Shown here in pieces: positions 32,834 to 40,364 of a stretch of DNA of 64,000 nucleotides. Under the pieces are notes generated by a model, which made no database searches, was not told where the DNA came from, and saw only the letters and a program-made list of their open reading frames with translations. This stretch comes from JAWLAT01 sp041395325 (lineage in GTDB: Bacteria; Pseudomonadota; Gammaproteobacteria; Xanthomonadales; SZUA-5), in contig JAWLAT010000003.1 of the NCBI GenBank assembly GCA_041395325.1, positions 186,001 to 250,000 of the forward strand. The letters run 5' to 3'. How positions within the stretch are numbered: position 1 is the first letter of the stretch; every line of letters begins with the position of its first letter. The position numbers were made by a program, and so were the translations under genes.

Positions 32834-34132
32834 TCAATCTTGCGGCTGCGGCGGCTCGCCCAGCCACAGGCCGCGCAGGCGCGTGGCGGCGCGCGTGCCA
32901 ATCCGCGGTGCCGTCTCGTCGACCTCGGTCCAGACCAGCAAGGCTTCGCCGTGGCTCGCGGCCATGCGCGGCGTGCCGATATCGCGGCCCGCGGGCAGCG
33001 TGCGCAGATCCCAACGCTGGCGCTCGTCCAATGCCGAATCGAGCCGAGCCAGCCGCAATACCGCCTGACCCTCGTCGCCCGCACCCAGCCAGCTGAGCAG
33101 CCAGTCGCCGCCGAAGGCCACCGCATCGACCCGGCCGAGTACGTCGGGCCCGGCCTCCAGCTCGCGCGGCTCCGCCTCCGATCCCAGCAGACGGCCGCGC
33201 ACACGCAGATCGGGCTGGTCGGCCATGGTTGACCAGGCCACCAGCAGGCGCGCCTGCTGAGTTGCCAGAGCCGGACCATTGACCGGGCAGGCCGGCATCC
33301 GCCAGCCATCGGCATGGACCAGCGCAGGGGGCTGCCAGTGGCCGTCCAGACGCTCGATGACGCCGGTGTCGCGAATCTCCTCGGCGCTGCGGTCACGGTA
33401 GATCGCCACCTGGCGTCGTGCATCGACTCGCACCAGATCGGTGCCACAGCAGTCGCAGACCCGCTCGTCCAGCGCCTGCTCCTCGTGCAGCTGGCCGGCA
33501 CCATCGAGCACGGCACTGCGCAGCATCGTTGCGCCGGCGTCACCGTGTCCGTGGTCGTGTTCATGGGCGCCAACCATCTGACGACCATCGAGCCACAACA
33601 GCAGGACGCGATCGTCCTGCAGCGGGCTGATCGAAACGAAACCATGCTCGCTGTGCGTGCCGTCGCGATGGGGCACCACCGGGTCGGACCAGTGCTCACC
33701 GCCATCGGCGGATCGGCTCACCTGGATGTCGTAGGCATAGGTATCCGGCGCGCTCTTGCGCAGCCACCACGTCAGCCAGTCGCCGTTGTCGGCGATCACC
33801 ACGCCTGGGAAGTCGGCCCAGTTGACGAACCAGTCGCAGCCGCGCACCACCTCATGCACGGTGCCCAGCGTGCGTGCCCGCAGCCGCGCAACGCGCAAGG
33901 CGGCGCAGCCGTCAGCCAGTCGCACCTGCCAGCTCAGCACGAATCCCCCAGTCGGATGGGCCACCACGTTGGGCGACAGCGCCGCGCCCAGATCGGGTAG
34001 ATCCAGCGGTTGCGGCTTCCAGGCCAACGACGGGAAGCTGGCCCCGAGCAGCAGCCAGGCGAACAGCTGGCGAGGCCAACGGCTGCGGGCCTGGGTCGAC
34101 AGCCTCGTCGACGAGCGCTGCTCAGTCGCCAT
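32834..34132 (-). CDS. Exported sialidase-like (BNR) protein with CDCC motif
   Basis: The 432-residue protein has a signal peptide (LFAWLLLGASFPSLAW) and a beta-propeller of the exo-alpha-sialidase superfamily, with a BNR/Asp-box in VSRSADGGEHWSDPV. Notable are a His-rich loop (GAHEHDHGHGDAG) and a Cys cluster (RVCDCCGTDLV); I recall a similar CxCC in a group of proteobacterial sialidase-like proteins that are not proven sialidases, so metal binding is as likely as glycosidase action. ATG 34132 overlaps the end of the upstream small membrane-protein gene by 11 bases, indicating translational coupling. Confidence 0.8.
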   Translation of the reverse strand: MATEQRSSTRLSTQARSRWPRQLFAWLLLGASFPSLAWKPQPLDLPDLGAALSPNVVAHPTGGFVLSWQVRLADGCAALRVARLRARTLGTVHEVVRGCDWFVNWADFPGVVIADNGDWLTWWLRKSAPDTYAYDIQVSRSADGGEHWSDPVVPHRDGTHSEHGFVSISPLQDDRVLLLWLDGRQMVGAHEHDHGHGDAGATMLRSAVLDGAGQLHEEQALDERVCDCCGTDLVRVDARRQVAIYRDRSAEEIRDTGVIERLDGHWQPPALVHADGWRMPACPVNGPALATQQARLLVAWSTMADQPDLRVRGRLLGSEAEPRELEAGPDVLGRVDAVAFGGDWLLSWLGAGDEGQAVLRLARLDSALDERQRWDLRTLPAGRDIGTPRMAASHGEALLVWTEVDETAPRIGTRAATRLRGLWLGEPPQPQD

Positions 34133-34418
34133 CGCCGCCGTCTCCGCCGCCGCTGTCGTCGAGGCCAACCGAGGACCTGGAGGTGGACTGATGCAGCAGT
34201 TGACCGATGATGATCTGGCGAAAGAAATAGCCTGTGGCTGCACCGATCACACCGCCCAGGCCGACCGCCTGCAGGACCAGCCACAGCGGCTGCGCGTGCT
34301 CACGCAACGACGGCGCCGCGACCATGACGCCCGCGGTTGCGCCGACGATCGCACCGATCAGGGCGGCCTTGCCGGTCGCTCGTGCGGCCCGGGTCTGCAG
34401 CAGGGCGTCCAGCGGCAT
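34122..34418 (-). CDS. Small membrane protein, two helices, Gly/Asp-rich tail
   Basis: The 98-residue protein has two Gly/Ala-rich hydrophobic helices (ALIGAIVGATAGVMVAA and WLVLQAVGLGGVIGAATGYFF) and a soluble C-terminal tail ending SGGGDGGDGD. Start at ATG 34418; a TACGAT -10-like box is at 34448-34453 on the minus strand. It overlaps and is probably coupled to the sialidase-like gene. I do not recognise the family; Gly-zipper helices suggest oligomers in the membrane. Confidence 0.65.
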   Translation of the reverse strand: MPLDALLQTRAARATGKAALIGAIVGATAGVMVAAPSLREHAQPLWLVLQAVGLGGVIGAATGYFFRQIIIGQLLHQSTSRSSVGLDDSGGGDGGDGD

Positions 34419-34586
34419 GCGGTGGTCCCTCGATCGGTAGGCCAGGCATCGTAGCCTAGCCGGGACCCGCATTCCTTGCGTCAGGCGGAGCGGGTTGCGC
34501 GTCGGGCGGAGTGCGATGCTCAATCGCCGAGCAAAGCGGCGCTCCTGGCTCTGGCATGCTGAATGCGGTCATCGAAGGAGCTCGCC

Positions 34587-35507
34587 ATGTCCACCATGCG
34601 CGGCGCGACGAGGATTTCGCGACAGCGTCGCCGTTGTCTGCAGGGCCTGTTGGCACTACCAGCCGTGTCACTGCTCGATGCGGTCGACGCGTCTGGCCCT
34701 GACCTGCGACAGCGGCGCGTCGGTACGGTCTCGCTGCCGGTGATCGGGCTGGGTACATGGCGCCAGCTGGACCTGCCGGCCGACGCGCCCGGACTGCCTG
34801 CAGCTGTTGCGGCGCTGCACCGGTTCCTCCAGCTGGGTGGGCGCGTGATCGACACCTCTCCGATGTATGGACTGGCCGAAACCCGGCTGGGTGAGGCGTT
34901 GGCAACGACCACCGATCGGGCTTTCATCGCGACCAAGTTGTGGACCGACGGTCTGGCCGAGGGCCGCGCGCAGCTGCGCCAGTCCTCGCAGCGGATCGGT
35001 CGCCCCGTGGATCTGCTGCAGATCCACAATCTGCGCGATCTGGATCGGCAGCTCCGGGTGGCCCGCGAAGCGCGCGAGGCTGGTCAGGTGCAGCTGGTCG
35101 GGGTGACCCACTACAACGCCAGCGCGCATTCCGTGTTGGCCACCGTGCTGCAACGTGAGCGCCCCGACGTGCTGCAGGTGAACTGCTCGCTGCTGGAGCC
35201 GCAAGCGCGTGAGCGACTGTTACCGATGGCGGCTGATCTGGGGATTGCCGTGCTGATCAACCGGCCCTTCGCGGAAGGACAGCTGTTTCGCCGGGCAGCC
35301 AACCGACCGCTACCCGAGGCGGCTCTGGCGCTGCAGTGCAGCAGCTGGGCACAGCTGGGACTGAAGTGGATTCTGGCGCAGCCGGCGGTCAGTTGCGTGC
35401 TGGCCGGGACCAGCCGCGTTCGCCACGTGGAAGACAATCTGGGCGCGGCACGCGGTCCCTTGCCCGACCTCGCGCAGCAGCGCGAGATCGAAAGCGCTCT
35501 GGCCTGA
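34587..35507 (+). CDS. Exported aldo/keto reductase
   Basis: The 306-residue protein has the AKR tetrad: Asp in VIDTSPMYG, Tyr in the same motif, Lys in IATKLW and His in LLQIHNL, with the C-terminal NADPH region VSCVLAGTSRVRHVEDNL. It begins with a basic-hydrophobic leader (ISRQRRRCLQGLLALPAVSLLDA) that looks like a Tat signal, as in some exported AKRs. AAGGAG precedes ATG 34587. NADPH-dependent reduction outside the cytoplasm would need folded export, which fits Tat. Substrate unknown; no partner gene is adjacent. Confidence 0.85.
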   Translation: MSTMRGATRISRQRRRCLQGLLALPAVSLLDAVDASGPDLRQRRVGTVSLPVIGLGTWRQLDLPADAPGLPAAVAALHRFLQLGGRVIDTSPMYGLAETRLGEALATTTDRAFIATKLWTDGLAEGRAQLRQSSQRIGRPVDLLQIHNLRDLDRQLRVAREAREAGQVQLVGVTHYNASAHSVLATVLQRERPDVLQVNCSLLEPQARERLLPMAADLGIAVLINRPFAEGQLFRRAANRPLPEAALALQCSSWAQLGLKWILAQPAVSCVLAGTSRVRHVEDNLGAARGPLPDLAQQREIESALA

Positions 35508-35546
35508 CGCTGGCTGGAAAGGCCCACACAGGGCCGATTTCAGCAC

Positions 35547-35588
35547 GAACTTAAAGTGTTGACTTAAGTTCTGAAGCTAAGTTATTCT
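35547..35588 (+). promoter_or_regulatory. Strong sigma-70-like promoter with overlapping palindromic operator
   Basis: TTGACT at 35559-35564 and TATTCT at 35583-35588 are 18 bp apart, the best -35/-10 pair in the window. An 8-bp perfect inverted repeat (GAACTTAA 35547-35554 and TTAAGTTC 35564-35571, nine bases between) covers the -35, a classic repressor position. The stretch is AT-rich against a GC-rich background. Confidence 0.6.
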
Positions 35589-35654
35589 TTTCTCGCACGA
35601 TTCACCACTCGTGACGATTACAGCCACGCGCAGGAAGCGCGCATAACAATAAAT

Positions 35655-35669
35655 GCCTCGGTAGGAGGC
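35655..35669 (-). terminator. Possible terminator of the beta-helix gene
   Basis: Read on the minus strand, GCCTC and GAGGC pair around a five-base loop and are followed by ATTTATTGTT. It lies about 140 bp after the stop of the beta-helix gene. Weak stem. Confidence 0.35.
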
Positions 35670-35672
35670 TTC

Positions 35673-35707
35673 GGGGCGGGTTCGCATGAACCGGCCCCAT
35701 TTTGTTT
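35673..35707 (+). terminator. Rho-independent terminator of the candidate small RNA
   Basis: GGGGCGGGTTC (35673-35683) and GAACCGGCCCC (35688-35698) form an 11-bp stem with one mismatch and a GCAT loop, followed by ATTTTGTTT. Confidence 0.75.
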
Positions 35708-35807
35708 GCGCGACCCAAACGCAGCCGCATGCCGGCGCACAGACGCGCGCTGCCTTGCTGGCGGCAGACCAGCCTGCCCGTGGACGGCGCGAACTTCCGG
35801 TCTGGGC

Positions 35808-37403
35808 TCAGCCCTCGAATCCATCGACCAGCAGCGTGTCATCGCTCTGTCGTTCGAAGGCGCCGATGTCGTAGGGGAGGGTCCTCGGCAAGCCGCGCTG
35901 GTCGGTTGTCGGCGCGCCCGTACTGCCGCCGGTATCGATGGCTGGTGAGCCTGACGGCAGGCCCATGGTTTCGGTCGGACCGCCGTTGTCGGCCGGTGGC
36001 AGCAACTGCGCGTCGGCGAAACTGCTGCCCGGACTGACCGGCAACTCCTGCTGCCCGAAGCTGTTCGGTCGAACCTGCGGCCACTGCAGATTGTTGGCGC
36101 CGTTGGCGACCGGGTTGAGCATGGCCCAGGGGTTGAAGGCGTTGCCACCGGTGTTGTTGAGGAAGATCGTGTTGCGCAGGGTGATCGGTGCGTTGGCCGG
36201 ATTGGCGATACCGCCGGCGAAGCAGACGTCGCAATCGGCGCGGTTGTCGGCGATCGTCAGATTCTGCAGCAGCAGCGGATTGGTACCCTGCAGGTTCATC
36301 GCGCCTCCCAGGCCGTTGCGGGCCAGATTGGCGACAAAGGTGCTGTTGACGATCTCCCCGCCGATCCGCACCAGGCCGCTGCCGGTCTGATGATCGAACA
36401 GCGCCAGCCCGCCGTAGCCGTTGGCCTGATTGGCGCGGAAGGTGCTGTCACGAATCGACACCGGCCCGCCCTGGATGTAGGCGCCACCGGTGTGCTGGTC
36501 ATTGCCCTGCTGGACATTGCTGGCCAGCGTGCTCTGCCAGATCCGCGTCACGCTGGTCTGGTCGTAGACCGTGGTGAAGATACCGGCGCCGAAGGCGTTG
36601 TTGCGGTTGTCGATCAGCTCGCTGCGACACAGGCTCAGTTCGCGGGTATCGCCATCGACGGCGATGGCCCCGCCGTTGCCACCACTGCCCGGGTTGCCGC
36701 CATCACCGCCGGCAAGATTGTCGTTGAACAGACTGTCGTAGAAGCGGATCTGTTGCGTGCCCAGCCCATAGAAGCCGCCGCCATTGCTGCCCTGGTTGCT
36801 GTCGAAGATGCAGCGCACGCAGGTGAATTCGCGATGGCCGAGCAGATAGACCGCGCCACCACCGCCGTCCTGCGCCACATCAACGGCGTGATTGCGGCGA
36901 AAGGCGACGTCGAAGGCGCGCAGCCGCACCGCCCGCCACGGTTCGTTGCCGTGATCATTGAGGATGGCCCCACCGGAGCGAGCGAACTGGTCGCCGGCAG
37001 CGGTCCGTGCATCGCCGTCGACCAGCTGCAGGTTCTGCAGTGTGATGGTCAGGTCGTTGGCCAGCGTCGGATTGCGCAACTCCATGACCCGCACCTGCTG
37101 ATTGCCTGACAGCGTCGCGCCGCTGCCATCCAGGTGCACGGCGCGGGTGACGATCAGCGGCTGATCCAGCAGCAGCGTGCTGTTGGCAATGTTCAGCCGG
37201 ATGGCCCCGCCGTTGTCCAGCGCCGTCTGCAGCTGGGCGCGGGTCACGCTGCCGGCGCTGCCGTTGCCCAGGACGACCGGCGCACTCTGCGTCGGCGTCG
37301 GCGGCACGCTGCAATCGAAACTGCCAGCCTGCAGCGCGCTGCTGGCGAGCAGCAATCCGCCGAGCAGCGGGCAACGGAGCATTGGGAGCCTGAATGCGTT
37401 CAT
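35808..37403 (-). CDS. Secreted parallel beta-helix protein with choice-of-anchor Q segment and DGFE tail
   Basis: The 531-residue protein has a signal peptide (LRCPLLGGLLLASSALQA), then repeated short strands of a right-handed beta-helix (GGAVYLLG, NGGGFYGLG, GGAIAVDG, FGAGIFTTV, TGGAYIQGG, YGGLALFD, LGGAMNLQG). The C-terminal DNGGPTETMGLPSGSPAID ... TDQRGLPRT ... YDIGAFE is the choice-of-anchor Q pattern. The last residues are LLVDGFEG, close to the VFADGFE end of the small secreted protein near 4.3 kb. Likely an extracellular or surface polysaccharide-binding or lyase-like protein; catalytic residues are not evident. ATG 37403 is chosen for its signal peptide. Confidence 0.85.
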   Translation of the reverse strand: MNAFRLPMLRCPLLGGLLLASSALQAGSFDCSVPPTPTQSAPVVLGNGSAGSVTRAQLQTALDNGGAIRLNIANSTLLLDQPLIVTRAVHLDGSGATLSGNQQVRVMELRNPTLANDLTITLQNLQLVDGDARTAAGDQFARSGGAILNDHGNEPWRAVRLRAFDVAFRRNHAVDVAQDGGGGAVYLLGHREFTCVRCIFDSNQGSNGGGFYGLGTQQIRFYDSLFNDNLAGGDGGNPGSGGNGGAIAVDGDTRELSLCRSELIDNRNNAFGAGIFTTVYDQTSVTRIWQSTLASNVQQGNDQHTGGAYIQGGPVSIRDSTFRANQANGYGGLALFDHQTGSGLVRIGGEIVNSTFVANLARNGLGGAMNLQGTNPLLLQNLTIADNRADCDVCFAGGIANPANAPITLRNTIFLNNTGGNAFNPWAMLNPVANGANNLQWPQVRPNSFGQQELPVSPGSSFADAQLLPPADNGGPTETMGLPSGSPAIDTGGSTGAPTTDQRGLPRTLPYDIGAFERQSDDTLLVDGFEG

Positions 37404-37453
37404 GCCCCGATTGTAGGTGGCCCCTGCCGACTGATCGTGACAGCGACGGCAGT

Positions 37454-38377
37454 TCAGGGTGCCGATCGCCCCAGCACGGCCTCGGCACCGGCCGCCAGCA
37501 AACGCTCGGCCAACGCCAGACCCAGTGCTTCGGGTTGCTCGATCGAACCGCCGAGTTGATCGCGCAGGCTGCGCTGGCCATCGGCGCTGGCCACCAGGCC
37601 CTGCAGCTGCAGCTGTCCGTCGATCACTTCGGCATAGGCCGCCAGCGGCACATCGCAGCTGCCGGCCAGGGCGCGACTGAAGGCGCGCTCGGCCTCGGCG
37701 CGGGCGGCGCTGAGCGGGTCGTGCAGCGGCTGCACCAGTGCCATCACCCGGTCGTCGCCAGCCCGACATTCCAGCGCGATCACCCCCTGCGCCGGCGCGG
37801 GGAGGAACACCGGTGGCTGTAGCCGCTGACGGATACGCTCGTCCAGGCCGAGGCGCTGCAGGCCGGCGGTGGCCAGCACGATGGCCTCGTACTGCCCCTC
37901 ATCGAGCTTGCGCAGGCGCGTGCCCACATTGCCGCGCAGATCGAGGATCTGCAGGTCCGGACGCAGCGCCAGCAATTGCGCGCGGCGGCGCAGCGAGGAG
38001 GTGCCGACGCGGGCGCCGTTGGGCAGTTCATCCAGGCTGGCATGCTTCGGGCTGACCAGCGCATCGGTGGGATCGGCCCGATCGAGCAATCCGCACAGTG
38101 CCATGCCGTCATCCAGTTCGGCCGGCATGTCCTTGCACGAGTGCACGGCCAGATCGGCCTCGCCTTTGAGCATGGCCTGTTCCAGCTCCTTCAGAAACAG
38201 CCCCTTGCCGCCGATCTGCGCCAATGGCCGATCGAGGATCTGATCGCCGCGGGTGGTCAGCGGCACCAGTTCGATCTGCAAATCGGCGTGCAGCCGCTGC
38301 AAACGGTCGGCCACATGGTGGGTTTGCCACAGGGCCAGCGGGCTTTCGCGGGTGGCGATGCGGAGTCGTTCGGTCAT
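37454..38377 (-). CDS. hemC: Porphobilinogen deaminase (hydroxymethylbilane synthase)
   Basis: The 307-residue enzyme joins four porphobilinogens in tetrapyrrole synthesis. It begins RIATRESPLALWQ, has DLAVHSCKDMP with the catalytic Asp, VGTSSLRRRAQLLA and ILDLRGNVGTRLRKL for substrate carboxylates, and Cys241 in LAGSCDVPLAAYAE as the dipyrromethane attachment site. Length matches the family. hemD, often adjacent, does not follow; the beta-helix gene does, after a 50-bp gap. hemF is 17 kb away in the same window. Confidence 0.97.
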   Translation of the reverse strand: MTERLRIATRESPLALWQTHHVADRLQRLHADLQIELVPLTTRGDQILDRPLAQIGGKGLFLKELEQAMLKGEADLAVHSCKDMPAELDDGMALCGLLDRADPTDALVSPKHASLDELPNGARVGTSSLRRRAQLLALRPDLQILDLRGNVGTRLRKLDEGQYEAIVLATAGLQRLGLDERIRQRLQPPVFLPAPAQGVIALECRAGDDRVMALVQPLHDPLSAARAEAERAFSRALAGSCDVPLAAYAEVIDGQLQLQGLVASADGQRSLRDQLGGSIEQPEALGLALAERLLAAGAEAVLGRSAP

Positions 38378-38431
38378 GCGCGCGCGTCAGGGGTCAAACC
38401 GTCAACGATAGCGCGGAACAGCGCCGAGTCC

Positions 38432-39232
38432 TCATTCCGCGACGGTGCTGAAGAAGCTGTCGAGGATGGCGTTGACCTGCTGCGGTGCCTCCAGATTGCT
38501 CATATGACCCACCCGCGGCAGCTGCAGCAGCCGTGCGTCGGGGATGCGTTCGGCCATCCGCTCGGACAGCTTCGGCGGCGTGGTCAAATCCTCTTCGCCC
38601 ACCAGCACCAGGGTCGGACAGCGGATCTTCGCCAACTCGGCCGTCACCGAGCCCCGCTCCACCACGCCCTGGACAGCAAAGCGCACTGATCGCGGCAACT
38701 GCGCTACCTGCGCGCGCCATTGCCGCAGCTGATCTGCCCGGGCCGGGTCGGCCAACAGACTGCGGCCGAACATCAGTGGCAGGATGCGGCCCACCAGTGG
38801 CTTGGCGCCAATCCAGCGCAGCACCCACAACAGACGGCGATACTGCCGCAGCTTCTCGACCGGCTCGGCCTCGGCACTGCTGTCCAGCAGGCTCAGTGAG
38901 CGCAGCAGTTCCGGATGGCGTGCCGCCAGGCGCAATCCAACGAAGCCACCCATGCTCAGACCGACGAAATGCACCGGCGGCAGGCCCAGCGCGCTGATCA
39001 ATTCGGCCGTGTCCTCGCACAGCCGGTCCATGTCGCAACCGGTCGCCGCGCCGCCGGATTGGCCCTGACCCCGATGATCGAAGCGCAGACAGCGGAAGCG
39101 TGGCGAGAAATGCGCGACCTGCGCATCCCACATGCGCTGATCCCAGAGCAGACCGTGCGCGAACACGATGGGCTGCCCGCTGCCACTCAGCTCGTAGTGC
39201 AGATCGACCTGATTGACGCGCAGCGTGGGCAT
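38432..39232 (-). CDS. Alpha/beta-hydrolase
   Basis: The 266-residue protein has the standard fold: IVFAHGLLWDQRMWD (oxyanion loop), FRCLRFDHRGQGQS, the nucleophile elbow GLSMGGFVG, the acid region LVLVGEEDLTTPP and the His in LPRVGHMSNLEAP. It resembles 3-oxoadipate enol-lactonase and BioH-like esterases, but substrate cannot be assigned. It is cytoplasmic and precedes hemC on the same strand with a 54-bp gap, so cotranscription is possible without a pathway link. Confidence 0.88.
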   Translation of the reverse strand: MPTLRVNQVDLHYELSGSGQPIVFAHGLLWDQRMWDAQVAHFSPRFRCLRFDHRGQGQSGGAATGCDMDRLCEDTAELISALGLPPVHFVGLSMGGFVGLRLAARHPELLRSLSLLDSSAEAEPVEKLRQYRRLLWVLRWIGAKPLVGRILPLMFGRSLLADPARADQLRQWRAQVAQLPRSVRFAVQGVVERGSVTAELAKIRCPTLVLVGEEDLTTPPKLSERMAERIPDARLLQLPRVGHMSNLEAPQQVNAILDSFFSTVAE

Positions 39233-39354
39233 CGGCGGTGGGCTCCGGCAGCTGGTGAAGCACTGTAACTGCTACGGCACGGTGACGGCGACCGTCAACC
39301 GCTCGGCGTCGGCTGCGTTGGGCAGGACTGTCCAGACCACACAGGAATCACCCG

Positions 39355-39858
39355 ATGAACACACCCCTGCGACTGCTTTCGACGGCCCTGACGCTGTCCG
39401 TGTCCATGCTGGTCGCCATGCCAGCTGCCGCCCATCAACCCGATCCCGTGCGTCAGGCCGAACGGGCGGGTCGCTGGTTGCAGCTGGACCCTCAGCAGGT
39501 CGAACAACTGGCCCATTTCTTCACCGACGTGCGCCTGCAGCGGGTGTCTCGGCGTTCTGACCTCCGTGACCAGCTGCTGGCCGTACTGACGCCCGAGCAG
39601 CGCATTCGTTGGCAGGAACTGCGGGGCCAGGGTCCGCGCTGGCAGGACGTCGACATGGGGCTGGAAGAACGCCTGAGCTGGTGGCAGTCGGCACTCGATC
39701 TGAGCCAATCCCAGCTGGCACAGATTCGGCAGCAGCTGCAGCAGGCGCGCAGCCAGGCACAACAGACGCGCGCCCAGCGGCGGGCCGAGCTGGAAGCCAT
39801 CGTCGGCACCGACAAGGCGCAGCGAATCGCCGAGTGGGCGGATCGCCGTCGCCGCTGA
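39355..39858 (+). CDS. Periplasmic Spy/CpxP-like protein
   Basis: The 167-residue protein has a signal peptide ending PAAAHQ and is almost wholly helical, rich in Gln/Arg. The LTPEQRIRWQEL motif is the LTxxQ element of the Spy/CpxP family, whose members are ATP-independent periplasmic chaperones or stress modulators. The C-terminal QIRQQLQQARSQAQQTRAQR stretch is a likely coiled coil. It is divergent from the hydrolase gene. No Cpx two-component genes are nearby. Confidence 0.78.
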   Translation: MNTPLRLLSTALTLSVSMLVAMPAAAHQPDPVRQAERAGRWLQLDPQQVEQLAHFFTDVRLQRVSRRSDLRDQLLAVLTPEQRIRWQELRGQGPRWQDVDMGLEERLSWWQSALDLSQSQLAQIRQQLQQARSQAQQTRAQRRAELEAIVGTDKAQRIAEWADRRRR

Positions 39859-39876
39859 CTGGTTGGGGACTGCAGG

Positions 39877-39882
39877 TATGCT
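39877..39882 (+). promoter_or_regulatory. Putative -10 box (TATGCT) for the META-domain lipoprotein
   Basis: TATGCT is 30-35 bp before the ATG, with CTGACT at 39855-39860 as a -35 (16-bp spacer, four of six matches). Confidence 0.4.
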
Positions 39883-39911
39883 GTGGGCTTGGACGACCAT
39901 GACCACTGCCT

Positions 39912-40364
39912 ATGCCCACCGCTCTGCCGCGCCTCATCGCCGGCTGCCTGCCACTGCTGCTGGCAGCCTGTACTGCAGCCTCCGGACCGGCACCGCCGCT
40001 GCCCATTGAGCCGCCACTGCAGGGCGATTGGCGGGTGATCGGGCTGAGCGGTATCGATCTGCCCGCGGACTATCCGGAGGTGGCGGGCACGGTCCGATTG
40101 CAGTTCTCGCGCGAGTCGTCGCGAATCCAGGGCTTCAACGGCTGCAATCGGTTTTTCGGTCGTTTCGATGACCAACAGGGACTGCAGATCAGTGAGTTGG
40201 GTGCGTCCAAGCGCTATTGCCCGGCCACCGCAGCACTGGAGTCGGCGCTGATGACCGCACTGGGGCAGGTCGGCGCCCACCGCCAGGTGGACGGAGAACT
40301 GCAGCTGCTGGGGGCCGATCAGCGACCATTGCTGCGCCTGCTGCCGAGTGCCGGCAATGACTGA
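39912..40364 (+). CDS. META-domain lipoprotein (HslJ-like)
   Basis: The 150-residue protein has a lipoprotein signal with lipobox LLAAC (Cys at about 20) and then a META/HslJ domain: GDWRVIGLSG, VRLQFSRESSRIQGFNGCNRFFGRF, GLQISELGASKRYCP and ALESALMTALGQV. The conserved Cys pair may form a disulfide. HslJ-type proteins are outer-membrane or periplasmic stress-linked lipoproteins of unclear mechanism. It overlaps the DUF819 permease start by 8 bases. Confidence 0.88.
   Translation: MPTALPRLIAGCLPLLLAACTAASGPAPPLPIEPPLQGDWRVIGLSGIDLPADYPEVAGTVRLQFSRESSRIQGFNGCNRFFGRFDDQQGLQISELGASKRYCPATAALESALMTALGQVGAHRQVDGELQLLGADQRPLLRLLPSAGND

Larger units (their letters stand above)
35595..35707 (+). ncRNA. 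Candidate small RNA (about 110 nt)
   Basis: The region starts at the expected initiation point of the promoter above and ends at a factor-independent terminator at 35673-35707. It contains two further small hairpins (GCGC around 35629-35642 and GCCTC/GAGGC at 35655-35669) and no credible ORF: the one ATG inside (35686) is in the terminator loop. I do not recognise the RNA family. Two neighbouring genes end on either side, so it is an orphan transcription unit. Confidence 0.5.

Noticed and set aside
35686..35874. 62-codon plus-strand frame starting in the small RNA terminator loop
   Set aside because: AGGAGG is 17 bases from the ATG and part of a hairpin; the frame runs antisense into the beta-helix gene and lacks any domain.
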